A stretch of 51,293 nucleotides of DNA from Candidatus Anaeroferrophillacea bacterium (GCA_016933675.1 JAFGAM010000096.1:1-51293); one strand, 5' to 3'. Counted from the first letter of the stretch, positions 1 to 8,855 are shown. Program-made: numbers and translations. Notes: generated by a model from the sequence alone, not told the origin.

Positions 1-60
1 ATCATGGTTCTTCTGACCCGGACCGATACGGACAAGCATCTGCTCGAAACCATCAACTGA
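1..60 (+). CDS. 3' end of an upstream gene (partial, unidentified)
   Basis: The first 60 bases read as an open frame of 19 codons ending IMVLLTRTDTDKHLLETIN and a TGA stop. A strong hairpin follows about 40 bases later, which supports a real gene end. Too little protein is visible to name a family. The gene is cut by the window edge and its function is unknown. Confidence 0.6.
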   Translation: MMVLLTRTDTDKHLLETIN

Positions 61-97
61 CGGACAGTCCGCCCGCGAAGCCCCCCGCCAATAACGT

Positions 98-155
98 TCA
101 GCCCCGGCGGCGCCGCAGTTCGACGCCGCCGGGGCTGAGATCTCGTATCGTTTTT
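98..155 (+). terminator. Rho-independent terminator after the upstream gene
   Basis: A perfect 15-bp inverted repeat (arms 98-112 and 124-138, core CAGCCCCGGCGGCG) encloses an 11-base loop. It is followed after about 12 bases by a T5 run at 151-155. The T-run is further from the stem than ideal, so efficiency is uncertain. The rest of the gap to manC (156-360) shows no gene and no convincing promoter. Confidence 0.6.
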
Positions 156-360
156 ATCCTAAATCCTGCCGCCGTCCTGCCGAAGAGTTTACGAGTTTCC
201 GACTGCTTCAATCACAACCCCAACCCAACACCGCTTCCGCTCCGCGGCAAGACTGTAGCCGGTCCCGTGTCCGGACATACCGCTCCGGCACCATTCGCAG
301 CGGCCGGCGACAGCGTACCGACCGCGATGAAACACGAAACTGACGGAAAGGCAGGCATTC

Positions 361-1446
361 ATGTCCGCTGACCACGTTCACGCCGTCGTCCTCGCCGGCG
401 GCTCCGGAACCCGCTTCTGGCCGCTGAGCCGCCATCACCGGCCGAAGCAGTTCATCCCGCTGCTGGGGGGCGAACAGACCACCTTTGGCGCCACCATCGA
501 CCGCCTGGAACCGCTGATCCCCCGCTCCCGCTGCCTCGTCATGACCAACCGCGACCACGTTGAACTGGTCCACCGCTACGCCCCGGGCCTTGCCGGTTCC
601 CAGGTCATCGCCGAACCCGCGGGCCGCAACACCGCCCCGGCCATCGCCCTGGCGGCCGCCCTGCTGGCCCGGGACCATGGCCCCGACACCGTCATGGCGG
701 TATTGCCGGCGGATCATTATATTGCCGAGACAGAGATCTTCCATCGCTGCCTCGCGCGCGCCGTCCAGGCGGCGGCCGCCGGCTGGCTCGCCACCATCGG
801 TATCCGTCCCACGCAACCGGAAACCGGTTTCGGCTACCTCAAGACCGGGGAATCCCTTGCCGGCCTGCCGCCGGCCGACGATTTGCCGGTCTTCGTTGTC
901 GACCGTTTCGTGGAGAAGCCCGACCGGGAAACCGCCGTGGCCTATCTCGCCGATGTCACCTATCTGTGGAACTGCGGCATGTTCATCTGGCGGGTCGATA
1001 CCATCCTCGCGCAGGTCGCCATCCACCTGCCGGACATCGCCGCGGCCCTGGAGCGATTCGCCCGCAACCGTGAACGGCACGGCCTCGATACGGCCCTCGA
1101 ACACTATTACGGCGAGGTTGAATCGATCTCCATCGATTACGGCATCATGGAGAAAGCGGAGCGGGTGGCGGTGGTGCCGGCCCGGATGACCTGGAGTGAC
1201 CTGGGCAGCTGGGACGCCCTGGACGAACTACGGGTGATTCCCACCGCCGAATGGTCATCCACGGTGGCATGGGAGGCGTGCAACAACACCGTCTGGTCGG
1301 CAAAGATGACCGCCCTCGTCGGTGTCCACGACCTCCTGGTGGTGGACACCGACGATGCCCTGCTCATCTGCCGCAAGGGGGATTCCCAGCGGATCCGGGA
1401 AATTACCGCCGCCCTCAAGGAAAGCGGTCGGGAGGAGCTGCTCTGA
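361..1446 (+). CDS. manC: Mannose-1-phosphate guanylyltransferase
   Basis: This enzyme transfers GMP from GTP to mannose-1-phosphate to make GDP-mannose in the cytoplasm. Residues 9-31 carry the nucleotidyltransferase signature (AGGSGTRFWPLSR, then PKQF). VLPADHYI lies near residue 115 and FVEKP near 183. At 361 residues it is the short monofunctional form, without the C-terminal phosphomannose isomerase domain of longer relatives. ATG at 361 follows a purine-rich AAAGGCAGG stretch. Its stop overlaps the next start by one base (TGATG at 1444-1448), so it is translationally coupled to the phosphomannomutase that supplies its substrate. GDP-mannose would feed surface or flagellar glycans. Family assignment is firm. 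Confidence 0.95.
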   Translation: MSADHVHAVVLAGGSGTRFWPLSRHHRPKQFIPLLGGEQTTFGATIDRLEPLIPRSRCLVMTNRDHVELVHRYAPGLAGSQVIAEPAGRNTAPAIALAAALLARDHGPDTVMAVLPADHYIAETEIFHRCLARAVQAAAAGWLATIGIRPTQPETGFGYLKTGESLAGLPPADDLPVFVVDRFVEKPDRETAVAYLADVTYLWNCGMFIWRVDTILAQVAIHLPDIAAALERFARNRERHGLDTALEHYYGEVESISIDYGIMEKAERVAVVPARMTWSDLGSWDALDELRVIPTAEWSSTVAWEACNNTVWSAKMTALVGVHDLLVVDTDDALLICRKGDSQRIREITAALKESGREELL

Positions 1447-2912
1447 TGGACATCAATCCCTTCATCTTCCGCAAAAACGACATCCGCGGCCACGCCGACG
1501 ACGACCTCCCCGACCCGGTGGTGGAACGATTGGGATCCGGCCTGGGGCAGCTGATCCCGGAATTCTACCGGGAACCGCGTCCCAACCCGCTGACCGTCGC
1601 CGTCGGTCGCGACATGCGACTGCATTCGGAACGCATTGCCGCCGCCATGTGCCGGGGGCTGCAGCGGCGGGGAATTCATGTCATCGATCTCGGCATGTGC
1701 CCGACGCCGGTGTGCTACTTCGCCCAGGCGACCATGGACGTACTCGGCAGCATCATGGTCACCGGCAGCCACAATCCGCCGGCCTACAACGGTCTGAAGA
1801 TCACTCTCAAAGGCAAACCGGTAATCGAGGAGCTGATCCAGTCACTCCGGGTGATCACCGCCGCCGGCAAGCCGCCGCCCGCCGCCGACCCCGGCAGTTA
1901 TACCATCCGGGATGCCAACCAGCTCTACATTAAACACCTGGCCGAACATTTTCACGGCCTCGGGGAATTCAATATCTCCCGGAACCAGCCGATAACCATT
2001 GTTGCCGACGCCGGCAACGGCACCGCCGGGCTGGTCTTGGCACCGCTGCTAAACCGCCTCGGCTTCGATCATCACCTGCTTTACGGTGAACCCGACGGCA
2101 CCCTGCCGCACCATCACCCCGACCCCACGGTGGAGGAGAATCTCGCCGATCTTCGCCGCGAAGTAGCGGCCCGCGGCGCCCATCTCGGCGTCGCCTACGA
2201 CGGCGACGCCGACCGCCTGGGGGTGGTCGATGACCACGGCCGCATTGTCTGGGGCGATCAGTTACTGATCGTCTTCGCCGCCGAGATCCTGAAAAGGCAC
2301 CCCGGCGCCGCCATCGTCGCCGACGTGAAATGCTCTCAGACCCTGTTCGACGCCATCGAACGCATGGGCGGCACCCCGATCATGTGGAAAACCGGACACT
2401 CACTGATCAAAAAGAAGATGGTCGAGGAAGACGCCCTGCTGGCGGGAGAGATGAGCGGACACCTGTTCTTCAAGCACCGCTACTTCGGCTACGACGACGC
2501 CATCTATGCCACCTTCCGGCTGCTGGAGATCATGGCCGCGAAGGGCAGCATCATGGGCGACTACCACTTTTCCGAGGTCGCCGACTTCCTGCCGCCGGTG
2601 TGCAACACCCCGGAGCTGCGCGCCGACTGCCCCGACCAACACAAGTTCCGGGTGGTCGAACGCCTGCGGGAGCAGATGTACAACTGCTGGGAGAATCCCC
2701 ATAACGGCAACTGCCCGCAGATCCGCCGACTGATCACCATCGACGGCGTCCGGGCGATATTCGACAACGGCTGGGGACTGGTTCGGGCAAGCAATACCCA
2801 GCCGGTTCTGGTGCTGCGCTTCGAGGCGGAAAACACCACCGCGCTGAACCGCATCCAGCGGTACATCACCCGCCAGGTCAAAACCGCCATCCGCGAGGTC
2901 TCCAGCGACTGA
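1446..2912 (+). CDS. manB: Phosphomannomutase/phosphoglucomutase
   Basis: This is an alpha-D-phosphohexomutase that interconverts hexose 6-phosphate and 1-phosphate and gives mannose-1-phosphate to ManC. All four family loops are visible in the 488-residue protein: the phosphoserine loop TGSHNPP (Ser108), the Mg loop DGDADR (residues 252-257), the sugar-specificity loop GEMSGH (334-339) and the C-terminal phosphate-binding RASNTQP. The ATG at 1446 was chosen over upstream in-frame codons because it overlaps the manC stop and begins the typical N-terminus (INPFIFRKNDIRG). The name manB rests on context; AlgC-type dual specificity for glucose is equally possible. The last 35 bases overlap the convergent HAD gene. 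Confidence 0.93.
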   Translation: MDINPFIFRKNDIRGHADDDLPDPVVERLGSGLGQLIPEFYREPRPNPLTVAVGRDMRLHSERIAAAMCRGLQRRGIHVIDLGMCPTPVCYFAQATMDVLGSIMVTGSHNPPAYNGLKITLKGKPVIEELIQSLRVITAAGKPPPAADPGSYTIRDANQLYIKHLAEHFHGLGEFNISRNQPITIVADAGNGTAGLVLAPLLNRLGFDHHLLYGEPDGTLPHHHPDPTVEENLADLRREVAARGAHLGVAYDGDADRLGVVDDHGRIVWGDQLLIVFAAEILKRHPGAAIVADVKCSQTLFDAIERMGGTPIMWKTGHSLIKKKMVEEDALLAGEMSGHLFFKHRYFGYDDAIYATFRLLEIMAAKGSIMGDYHFSEVADFLPPVCNTPELRADCPDQHKFRVVERLREQMYNCWENPHNGNCPQIRRLITIDGVRAIFDNGWGLVRASNTQPVLVLRFEAENTTALNRIQRYITRQVKTAIREVSSD

Positions 2913-3564
2913 CGATGCCGCCCACCTCATGCACCGAAACCGCCACCGCGTCCACCGGCGGCGCGTTCCGGTCACCGTTGACCCGGCCGCCGGCCGCCGC
3001 CCCGGCGGCCGGATCGACAAGGATGGTTTTCAACCCCGCGGCCCGCGCCGGCCGCAGGTTGGCGACCAGGTCATCCACCATCACCCCCTTACACCCTGCG
3101 CCTCCCACCCGGCCGATCACCTGCCGGTAGACCCCGGGCTCCGGCTTGGGCCGATAGTCGAAATGGATGATATCGAAAATCTCCTCGAAATGGGTTGCGA
3201 TCCCCAGGTGTGCCAGAACCCGCTCACAGTGGCGCCGCGAGGCGTTGGAAAATATGTACTTGCGACCCGGCAGTGCCGCCAGTGCCTCGTTGATGACCGG
3301 GTCGGGAGGGATGATCTCGGCCACCGGCACCGCGTGGACGTAATCGAGGTAATGATCCGGTTCCACCCCGTGGTGGCGCATGAGCCCCGAAAGGGTGGTG
3401 CCGTAGCGGGCGAAATAGTCCCGCCGCAGGTAATCCACCCGCTCCGGCGGAATACCGACGACGGTTTCAAGGTAGTCGTTGATCAGCGCGTCCACCCGGT
3501 CGAAGAGACCACAATCGCGGGGGTAGAGGGTGTTATCGAGATCGAAAAGGAAATAGTCTGACAT
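2878..3564 (-). CDS. HAD-family pyrimidine 5'-nucleotidase
   Basis: A 228-residue haloacid dehalogenase-fold phosphatase of the pyrimidine 5'-nucleotidase (SDT1-like) group. It shows FDLDNTLYP with nucleophile Asp8 and acid Asp10, the helical-cap motif YGTTLSGLM (54-62), motif II IFSNAS (Ser106), Lys140 and acidic motif DD (164-165). It probably dephosphorylates pyrimidine nucleotides or related small phosphates; the exact substrate cannot be read from sequence. It is convergent with and overlaps the 3' end of manB. It lies 76 bases downstream of the oxidoreductase beta gene and may be the last gene of that transcript. No strong Shine-Dalgarno precedes the ATG. The C-terminal 25-30 residues extend past the usual fold. 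Confidence 0.88.
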   Translation of the reverse strand: MSDYFLFDLDNTLYPRDCGLFDRVDALINDYLETVVGIPPERVDYLRRDYFARYGTTLSGLMRHHGVEPDHYLDYVHAVPVAEIIPPDPVINEALAALPGRKYIFSNASRRHCERVLAHLGIATHFEEIFDIIHFDYRPKPEPGVYRQVIGRVGGAGCKGVMVDDLVANLRPARAAGLKTILVDPAAGAAAGGRVNGDRNAPPVDAVAVSVHEVGGIVSRWRPRGWRF

Positions 3565-3640
3565 GAGGCACCGCTATAGTGATCGGCGGTCAAGGTATCG
3601 CTGCGCCCTGACCCACTGCCTGAAGATAAACTCCCGCTGC

Positions 3641-4504
3641 TCAACGAAAGCTTTCCAGCCGCTCGTCTACCCGCCGCTGCAGGGGTTCGAGATCCTCGTC
3701 CCGCACGGTGCGGAAGCGTCCCTGGGCGCGCAGATAGTCAGCCACCGGCACCGGGTGCGCCGGCTCGCATGTCAGCCGCAGGCGCCCGCCGTCATCCATC
3801 TCCACGAGCGGGAAGACCCCCGAATCCACCGCCAGACGGGTGACGGCCAGGGAGTCGCGGGAGTCGATCTTCCACCCCGGCGGGCAGGGGGACAGCAGGT
3901 GGATGAAGCGAAAACCCCGCCGCTTGCGGGCGGCAGCGAACTTGGCGAGAAAATCCTCCGGGCAGGCGATGGTCGCCGTCACCAGATAGGCCGGTCGGTG
4001 CGCCCGGAGGATTTCGAGGATGTCCTTCTTGCCGTATGCGAACTCCTTGCCCGCCGGCGTCGTCGTCGTCCAGGCCCCGGCCGGCGTAGCCGACGACTGC
4101 TGGATACCGGTATTCATGTAGGCCTCATTGTCATAGCAGACGTAGAGGAAATCCTCCCGGCGCTCGGCGGCGCCGGATAGCGCCTGGAGACCGATATCGA
4201 AGGTACCGCCGTCCCCGGCCCAGGCCATCACCGTCACCTCCTCCCGACCCCGGGACAGCAGCGCCCGGCGTACGCCGGAAGCACAGGCGGCGGCGGTGGC
4301 GAAAGGCACGTGCAAAAGCGGCACCGACAGCGCGGTGGTGGGAAAGCCGCCGGCGATGATCGACCAGCAGCAGGCCGGCAGGACGACGATGGTTTCCTCA
4401 CCCAACACCTTCAGGGCGTGGCGCATGCTCAGGGAGGCGCCGCAGCCGGGACAGGCCATGTGGCCGCTGTTGAGGTACTCGGCGGTGGTGACATTCCACA
4501 GCAT
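3641..4504 (-). CDS. porB: 2-oxoacid:ferredoxin oxidoreductase, beta (TPP) subunit
   Basis: This is the thiamine-pyrophosphate-binding subunit of a pyruvate/2-ketoisovalerate-type ferredoxin oxidoreductase, which decarboxylates a 2-oxoacid to acyl-CoA or runs in reverse. In the 287 residues, CPGCG (Cys18, Cys21) with Cys46 and Cys207 fits the proximal [4Fe-4S] ligands. The TPP motif starts at GDGG (97-100) and runs to DNEAYMN (125-131). GIQQSSATPAGAWTTTTPAGK is typical of PorB-like proteins. GGGAGAG-type purines precede the ATG at 4504. It is the last gene of the gamma/GltD-ferredoxin/alpha/beta operon, 17 bases after alpha. The family is certain; the substrate (pyruvate, branched-chain or aryl oxoacid) is not. 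Confidence 0.9.
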   Translation of the reverse strand: MLWNVTTAEYLNSGHMACPGCGASLSMRHALKVLGEETIVVLPACCWSIIAGGFPTTALSVPLLHVPFATAAACASGVRRALLSRGREEVTVMAWAGDGGTFDIGLQALSGAAERREDFLYVCYDNEAYMNTGIQQSSATPAGAWTTTTPAGKEFAYGKKDILEILRAHRPAYLVTATIACPEDFLAKFAAARKRRGFRFIHLLSPCPPGWKIDSRDSLAVTRLAVDSGVFPLVEMDDGGRLRLTCEPAHPVPVADYLRAQGRFRTVRDEDLEPLQRRVDERLESFR

Positions 4505-4521
4505 GGTGTTCTCTCCCTGCC

Positions 4522-5697
4522 TCAGGGGCGCCAGACGGATTCATCGGGCGAAAGCTCGTCCGCCCGGACGACGATTTCTTCGATGGTCTCCGGGTACACT
4601 TCCTTGCCGCCGAGACTGACGATGACATCGTGAATCGCCGGCGCGTCCGCCATGCCGCAACACGCGGCCCGCAGTTCCTGGGTCAGGATGCCGCCGGCGC
4701 CGTAGGATACCGCGCGGTTCAGCACGATGACCCGGCGGCGACCCGTCAGCAGGTGGCGCAGCTGCCAGCGTGGAAAGGGACGCACCAGGCGCAGCTTGAG
4801 CAGTCCCGCCGGCACCCCCTGACGGCGCAACCGGTCCAGCGCCACCCGCACGGTACCGGTGAGGGCACCGGTGGAAAGTACGAGAATCTCGGCGTCGTCG
4901 GTCCCGGCGGTCTCCACCGCGGCGTAGCGCCGGCCGAAGCGGTCGCCGAACTCGGCAAAGGTCTTGTCCAGCACGTCAAAGGCGCGCTCCATCGCCCGGG
5001 CATGGCCCTTCTTCAACTCGTAGAAGCTGTCGGGGGCGGTGGCGGCGCAGAGGGTCAGGGGATTGTCCGGATCGAGGTAGTCAACCGGCGTGTAGGGCGG
5101 CAGGTAGTCATCCACCAGCCCCGGATCGGGGATGAACAGCGGCTCCATCGTATGGGAGCCGATGAAACCGTCGAGCATCACCATCACCGGCACCCGGAGC
5201 GCCTCGGTGACCCGGTAGGCGATGATCACCCCGTCCAGCGCCTCCTGGGCGGTTTCGCCGTAGAGCTGCAACCAGCCGGTATCCCGCTGGGAAAGGCTGT
5301 CGCTCTGGTCGGCCCAGATGTTCCACGGTGCCCCCAGGGCGCGATTGGCGTTCACCATCACCAGCGGCAGCCGCGCCCCGGCGACCCAGTGCAGGATCTC
5401 GTGCATCATCGCCAGCCCCTGGGAGCTGGTGGCGGTAAAGGCGCGGACACCGGCGGAAACGGCGCCGAGGCAGGCGGCGATGGCCGACATCTCCGATTCC
5501 ACCTTGATGAACTCGGCCGGCAGTTCGCCGCGGTCAACCATCTCCGAGAGGGTTTCGATGATGTGCGTCTGGGGGGTGATGGGATAGGCGGAAACCACCG
5601 CCGGCCGGCACAGCCGCACCCCGTGGGCGACCGCGTCGCTGCCGAGCAGCATCTCCCGGACGTGGCGCGCCGGCGTAACTGGATCCTGGCTTGTCAT
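4522..5697 (-). CDS. porA: 2-oxoacid:ferredoxin oxidoreductase, alpha subunit
   Basis: The 391-residue alpha chain forms the TPP active site with the beta subunit. It has YPITPQ (38-43), the glutamate-rich VESEM (66-70) and TSSQGLAMM (90-98), all hallmarks of PorA/VorA/PadG proteins. The ATG at 5697 overlaps the stop of the preceding GltD-ferredoxin gene by one base (TGATG), which fixes the start; longer in-frame upstream sequence lies inside that gene. Gene order resembles the phenylglyoxylate:acceptor oxidoreductase genes (padEFGHI) as well as pyruvate oxidoreductases, so the substrate should stay open. Cytoplasmic. Confidence 0.9.
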   Translation of the reverse strand: MTSQDPVTPARHVREMLLGSDAVAHGVRLCRPAVVSAYPITPQTHIIETLSEMVDRGELPAEFIKVESEMSAIAACLGAVSAGVRAFTATSSQGLAMMHEILHWVAGARLPLVMVNANRALGAPWNIWADQSDSLSQRDTGWLQLYGETAQEALDGVIIAYRVTEALRVPVMVMLDGFIGSHTMEPLFIPDPGLVDDYLPPYTPVDYLDPDNPLTLCAATAPDSFYELKKGHARAMERAFDVLDKTFAEFGDRFGRRYAAVETAGTDDAEILVLSTGALTGTVRVALDRLRRQGVPAGLLKLRLVRPFPRWQLRHLLTGRRRVIVLNRAVSYGAGGILTQELRAACCGMADAPAIHDVIVSLGGKEVYPETIEEIVVRADELSPDESVWRP

Positions 5698-7295
5698 CAA
5701 CTGTCCTCCTCCATGTCGATAACCCCGCGGGGGCAGGACGCGGCACACAGCCCGCAGCCCTTGCAGTGATCGTAATCGAACCTGACCACCGGTTCGACGC
5801 CCCGCTGGTCGATCACCACCGCCTGGTCGGGACAGAAAAACCAGCACAGACCGCAGGCGGTACAGGTACCGCACCGAAGACAACGGGCCGCCTCCTGCAA
5901 CGCCTCCTCGGCGGACAGCGGCCCGCATACCTCGCGAAACGAGTTGCGCCGTTCGCGATGCGGTACCCGCGGCGGATCGACTCCCGGTTGCGGCGCGAGT
6001 ACCGCCAGCGCCGCCGGGTTGGCGGCAATCTCCGCCGGGCCGACGGCAGGTTCCCGGGCCATCCCGCGGCGACGCAGCATCTCCAGCGCCGCCCGGCGCC
6101 CCCCGGCCAGGGCCTCGGCCACCGACGCCGGACCGTGGTGGAAATCTCCCGCGGTCAGCAGCCGCTTATGGCTTTCCGGCTGCCAGGAGGCTTTTTGGCC
6201 GATGGCCGCCACCAGCCCGTCCACCGTCAGCCGGTCGCTGAAACTCCCAGTAGACACGGTGCCGTCAGCCGCCCGCAGGGCCTCGTGCAGATCCAGCTCA
6301 ACTCTCCCGCCGTCCACCCCGCGGGCTGCGGCAACGATTGTTCCAAGCCGAATCTCCACCCCCTCCTCCAGCGCCTCGCGGCGCTCCTCGGGGTAGGCCG
6401 GCATCTCCTCGATCCCGCGCCGATAGATGATGGTCGCCTGCCGGCCGTGGCGCACCAGACTGCGGGCGGCATCGATGGCGGCATTGCCCCCGCCGATGAC
6501 GGCGAAACGATCACCGGGCAAAACCTCGCCTGCCGCCAACCGACGCAGCAGCTCCAGCCCGCGGTAAACGCCCGGACCGGCGCCTATACCGGCAGGTAAC
6601 GGACTACCGCCAAGACCTGGAGCGGCAAGGACGAAGGCGTGTTCACCCAGCAACTCGGCAAGCATCCGGTCATCCACCGGGACGTTGCAGCACAGTTGGA
6701 TGCCCAGGGAGATCACGAGATTGTCGATCTCACGCGCCAGGATTTCCTTCGGCAGCCGATAGGCCGGAATGCCGCAGCGCAGCATCCCGCCCGGGGCCGC
6801 CTCGCGCTCGTAGACCGTCACCGCCACCCCGGCGGCGGCAAGACTGGCAGCCGCCGCCAGCCCCGCCGGGCCGCTGCCGATAACCGCCACCGACCACCCG
6901 GTAGCCGACGCCGGCACCGGAAAGGGCACCCCGAGCCCGTAGTCACCGATGTAGCGCTCCAGCGCCCCGCTGCGGACGGCGGCGTCATGATCGCGGCGGG
7001 TGCATGCCCGACGACAGAACTGCGGGCAGACCCGGCCGGTAGAGGCCGGCAACGGGTTGACCGCCCGCAACCGGTGCAGCGCGGCATCACGCTCGCCGCG
7101 CACCAGCAGGTGCAGCCAGTCGGCGATATCGACACCCAGCGGGCAGGCATCCCGGCAGGGAGCGGTTTTTTTCGCCTGGCGCGGCCGGGAAAATTTCCAG
7201 CTCCCGGTGAGATTGGCCTCGGTGGTAGTCAGCGATACGGGGTATTCCCTGATATCGGCCGGGGCGATGAGATCATCGAATTGCAGTGTTTCCAT
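5697..7295 (-). CDS. GltD-like FAD oxidoreductase fused to a 2x[4Fe-4S] ferredoxin domain
   Basis: This 532-residue protein joins two modules. Residues 40-410 are glutamate-synthase small-subunit-like: N-terminal Fe-S cysteines (47, 51, 90, 94, 98), an FAD Rossmann motif GSGPAG (140-145) and an NAD(P)H motif GGGNAA (268-273). The C-terminus (470-532) is an eight-cysteine ferredoxin (CLRCGTCTACGLC and CKGCGLCAASCP), corresponding to the delta subunit of four-subunit 2-oxoacid oxidoreductases. It probably passes electrons between the TPP/Fe-S core and NAD(P)H, as PadH does in phenylglyoxylate dehydrogenase. ATG 7295 has GGTGGAG upstream. It is coupled to the alpha gene by a one-base overlap. 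The fusion reads through with no stop or frame change. Confidence 0.9.
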   Translation of the reverse strand: METLQFDDLIAPADIREYPVSLTTTEANLTGSWKFSRPRQAKKTAPCRDACPLGVDIADWLHLLVRGERDAALHRLRAVNPLPASTGRVCPQFCRRACTRRDHDAAVRSGALERYIGDYGLGVPFPVPASATGWSVAVIGSGPAGLAAAASLAAAGVAVTVYEREAAPGGMLRCGIPAYRLPKEILAREIDNLVISLGIQLCCNVPVDDRMLAELLGEHAFVLAAPGLGGSPLPAGIGAGPGVYRGLELLRRLAAGEVLPGDRFAVIGGGNAAIDAARSLVRHGRQATIIYRRGIEEMPAYPEERREALEEGVEIRLGTIVAAARGVDGGRVELDLHEALRAADGTVSTGSFSDRLTVDGLVAAIGQKASWQPESHKRLLTAGDFHHGPASVAEALAGGRRAALEMLRRRGMAREPAVGPAEIAANPAALAVLAPQPGVDPPRVPHRERRNSFREVCGPLSAEEALQEAARCLRCGTCTACGLCWFFCPDQAVVIDQRGVEPVVRFDYDHCKGCGLCAASCPRGVIDMEEDS

Positions 7296-7316
7296 ATGTC
7301 ATGGCTCCACCTGTGA

Positions 7317-7340
7317 TAAAATCGCCGCAACCGCGGCGAT
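7317..7340 (-). terminator. Weak terminator/attenuator inside the oxidoreductase operon
   Basis: ATCGCCGC and GCGGCGAT (7321-7328 and 7333-7340) form an 8-bp stem with a 4-base loop. On the minus strand the stem runs into a short T4 tract (7318-7321). It sits in the 144-base gap between the gamma gene and the GltD-ferredoxin gene, so partial termination could set subunit ratios. Only four U residues follow, so it may be leaky. Confidence 0.45.
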
Positions 7341-7439
7341 GCGCCGAGCGGCTCTGCCATTGCCGTAACGAGTACCGCACCACCCGCCACATTACGACCA
7401 AACCGGCCGGCACTTTTTCCGCGCCGGATTCTCGGCACG

Positions 7440-8000
7440 TTATCGGACCAGCTTCGCCCCCGCCGCCCAAGCTTCCCGCAGGGCCGCCTCGTTGGCACCG
7501 AGCTTCGCCGGGATGAAGCGCGGCAGCGCTTCTACCAGGCGCTCCAGGGGCACCATACCCGTGAGCCGGGCGAAGGCGCCCAGCAGCGGCGCATTGATCA
7601 GCGGCATGGTGACGCTGCCCAGTCCGTGAGCCAGAGCGACGGCACCGATGTTGAGGGTCACCACCCGACAATCCTCCTCGAAGAAGTCATAATGAGTCGC
7701 CGGCTGGTCGCTGTTGATGAGCACCAGGCCGCCGGGGGCGATACCAGCGGTAACGGCGACGGTCTCCGCCAGCCGCGCCGCCATCACCGCGACGCAGTCG
7801 GGATGGGCCACCGGACTGCGCAGGTCGATGGGTCGGTCGTCGAGTCTGACGAAGGCGGCCACCGGTGCGCCGCGGCGCTCGGCACCGAAGGTGGGAAAGG
7901 ACTGAGCGTAGCGGCCAGCGAGGAAACAGGCATAGGAAAGGATCTGCGAAGCGATGACCGCTCCCTGGCCGCCGCGGCCGTGAATGCGCACCTCGATCAT
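7440..8000 (-). CDS. porG: 2-oxoacid:ferredoxin oxidoreductase, gamma subunit
   Basis: The 186-residue gamma chain of pyruvate/ketoisovalerate oxidoreductases, which binds CoA in this family. It begins IEVRIHGRGGQGAVIASQIL (residues 2-21), the classic gamma N-terminus. FPTFGAERRGAPV follows in the first quarter, and the fold runs to MPLINAPLLGAFARLTG. GGAGAACG sits eight bases before the ATG at 8000. It is the first structural gene of the operon, 237 bases downstream of the XRE-cupin regulator on the same strand; that gap holds no recognisable gene. Gamma, GltD-ferredoxin, alpha and beta are all present, so the complex looks complete. Confidence 0.9.
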   Translation of the reverse strand: MIEVRIHGRGGQGAVIASQILSYACFLAGRYAQSFPTFGAERRGAPVAAFVRLDDRPIDLRSPVAHPDCVAVMAARLAETVAVTAGIAPGGLVLINSDQPATHYDFFEEDCRVVTLNIGAVALAHGLGSVTMPLINAPLLGAFARLTGMVPLERLVEALPRFIPAKLGANEAALREAWAAGAKLVR

Positions 8001-8237
8001 GTTCGTTCTCCGTCACCGCCATGGATGTTGGCTTCGCAACCACTCCATCTTCGTTTGATGCCTGCCTAGAGGGGGTATTCGCACGCAGACCGGCGCTGCC
8101 AGTCGAGTCTCTGCGGCGCATGGTGGCGCCGCGCCGGGTCGGACGGTACCGCAGTCAGGCGGAGATACCGGCGCCACCGCTCCCGACGTTCCGGCACCCG
8201 AACAGCCCGGTGGCCAGCACGGCACCGCGCCGCATTG

Positions 8238-8831
8238 CTAGCGGTGATAAACCACCACCAGTGCCCGGGCTTCCCCGTCTCCCACGCCGCGGAATCCGTG
8301 CAGCAGATCGGAATCAAAATAGAGACTGTCGCCGGGATGCAGGACGACGGTCTCCTCATCGGAACTGAATTCGAGGTCACCTTCCAGAACGAAGACAAAC
8401 TCCTCGCCCTGATGCGAAAACCTGATCACTTCGGCCGCCGGTTTGCCTTCGAAGGTGACCACGAAAGGCTCCATATGCTTGAAATTCTTGGTATACGCCA
8501 GGGCCTCGTAGGCATAGCCGAGATTGGCGGCGCCGGCTACCTCCCGGCGGGGTGAGACCATCCGTTCGTCCCGGCGGATCACGGTAACCTTCTGTTGCCC
8601 GCCGGAATCCTGGAAGAAGTGGCTGATATCGGTCTGCAGGCTGGCGGCGATCTTCAATAGCGTCGCGATGGGAGGCGAAACCTGCTCATTCTCGATCTGA
8701 GAAATCAAGCCTTTGGAAAGCCCGGCCTTCTCCGCCAGCTGCTGGATGGTAAGCTTCCGGCCCTGGCGGATGCGGCGGATTTTCTCGCCGATAGCAAGCT
8801 CCCGCAAGTCGTTGCTCATGGTTCTGGGCAT
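8238..8831 (-). CDS. XRE-family regulator with C-terminal cupin domain
   Basis: A 197-residue transcription factor. Residues 12-70 are a Cro/C1 helix-turn-helix (EKIRRIRQGRKLTIQQLAEK, then GLSKGLISQIENEQVSPPIATL). Residues 115-197 are a small-molecule-binding cupin (HQGEEFVFVLEGDLEF, HPGDSLYFDSDLLHGF). ATG 8831 is preferred over the GTG at 8837 because GGGAGGT lies five bases before the ATG and overlaps the GTG. It precedes the 2-oxoacid oxidoreductase operon on the same strand, so it probably controls that operon; the ligand is unknown. Two small palindromes in its own promoter suggest autoregulation. Confidence 0.9.
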   Translation of the reverse strand: MPRTMSNDLRELAIGEKIRRIRQGRKLTIQQLAEKAGLSKGLISQIENEQVSPPIATLLKIAASLQTDISHFFQDSGGQQKVTVIRRDERMVSPRREVAGAANLGYAYEALAYTKNFKHMEPFVVTFEGKPAAEVIRFSHQGEEFVFVLEGDLEFSSDEETVVLHPGDSLYFDSDLLHGFRGVGDGEARALVVVYHR

Positions 8832-8855
8832 CTGCACCTCCCTCGCGTCGGTTTA

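Noticed and set aside
208..1104. 298-codon minus-strand frame opposite manC
   Set aside because: Overlaps the conserved manC catalytic region and has no recognisable product.
4630..5769. 379-codon plus-strand frame opposite the oxidoreductase alpha gene
   Set aside because: Shadow of a clear gene; composition is typical of antisense GC-rich sequence.
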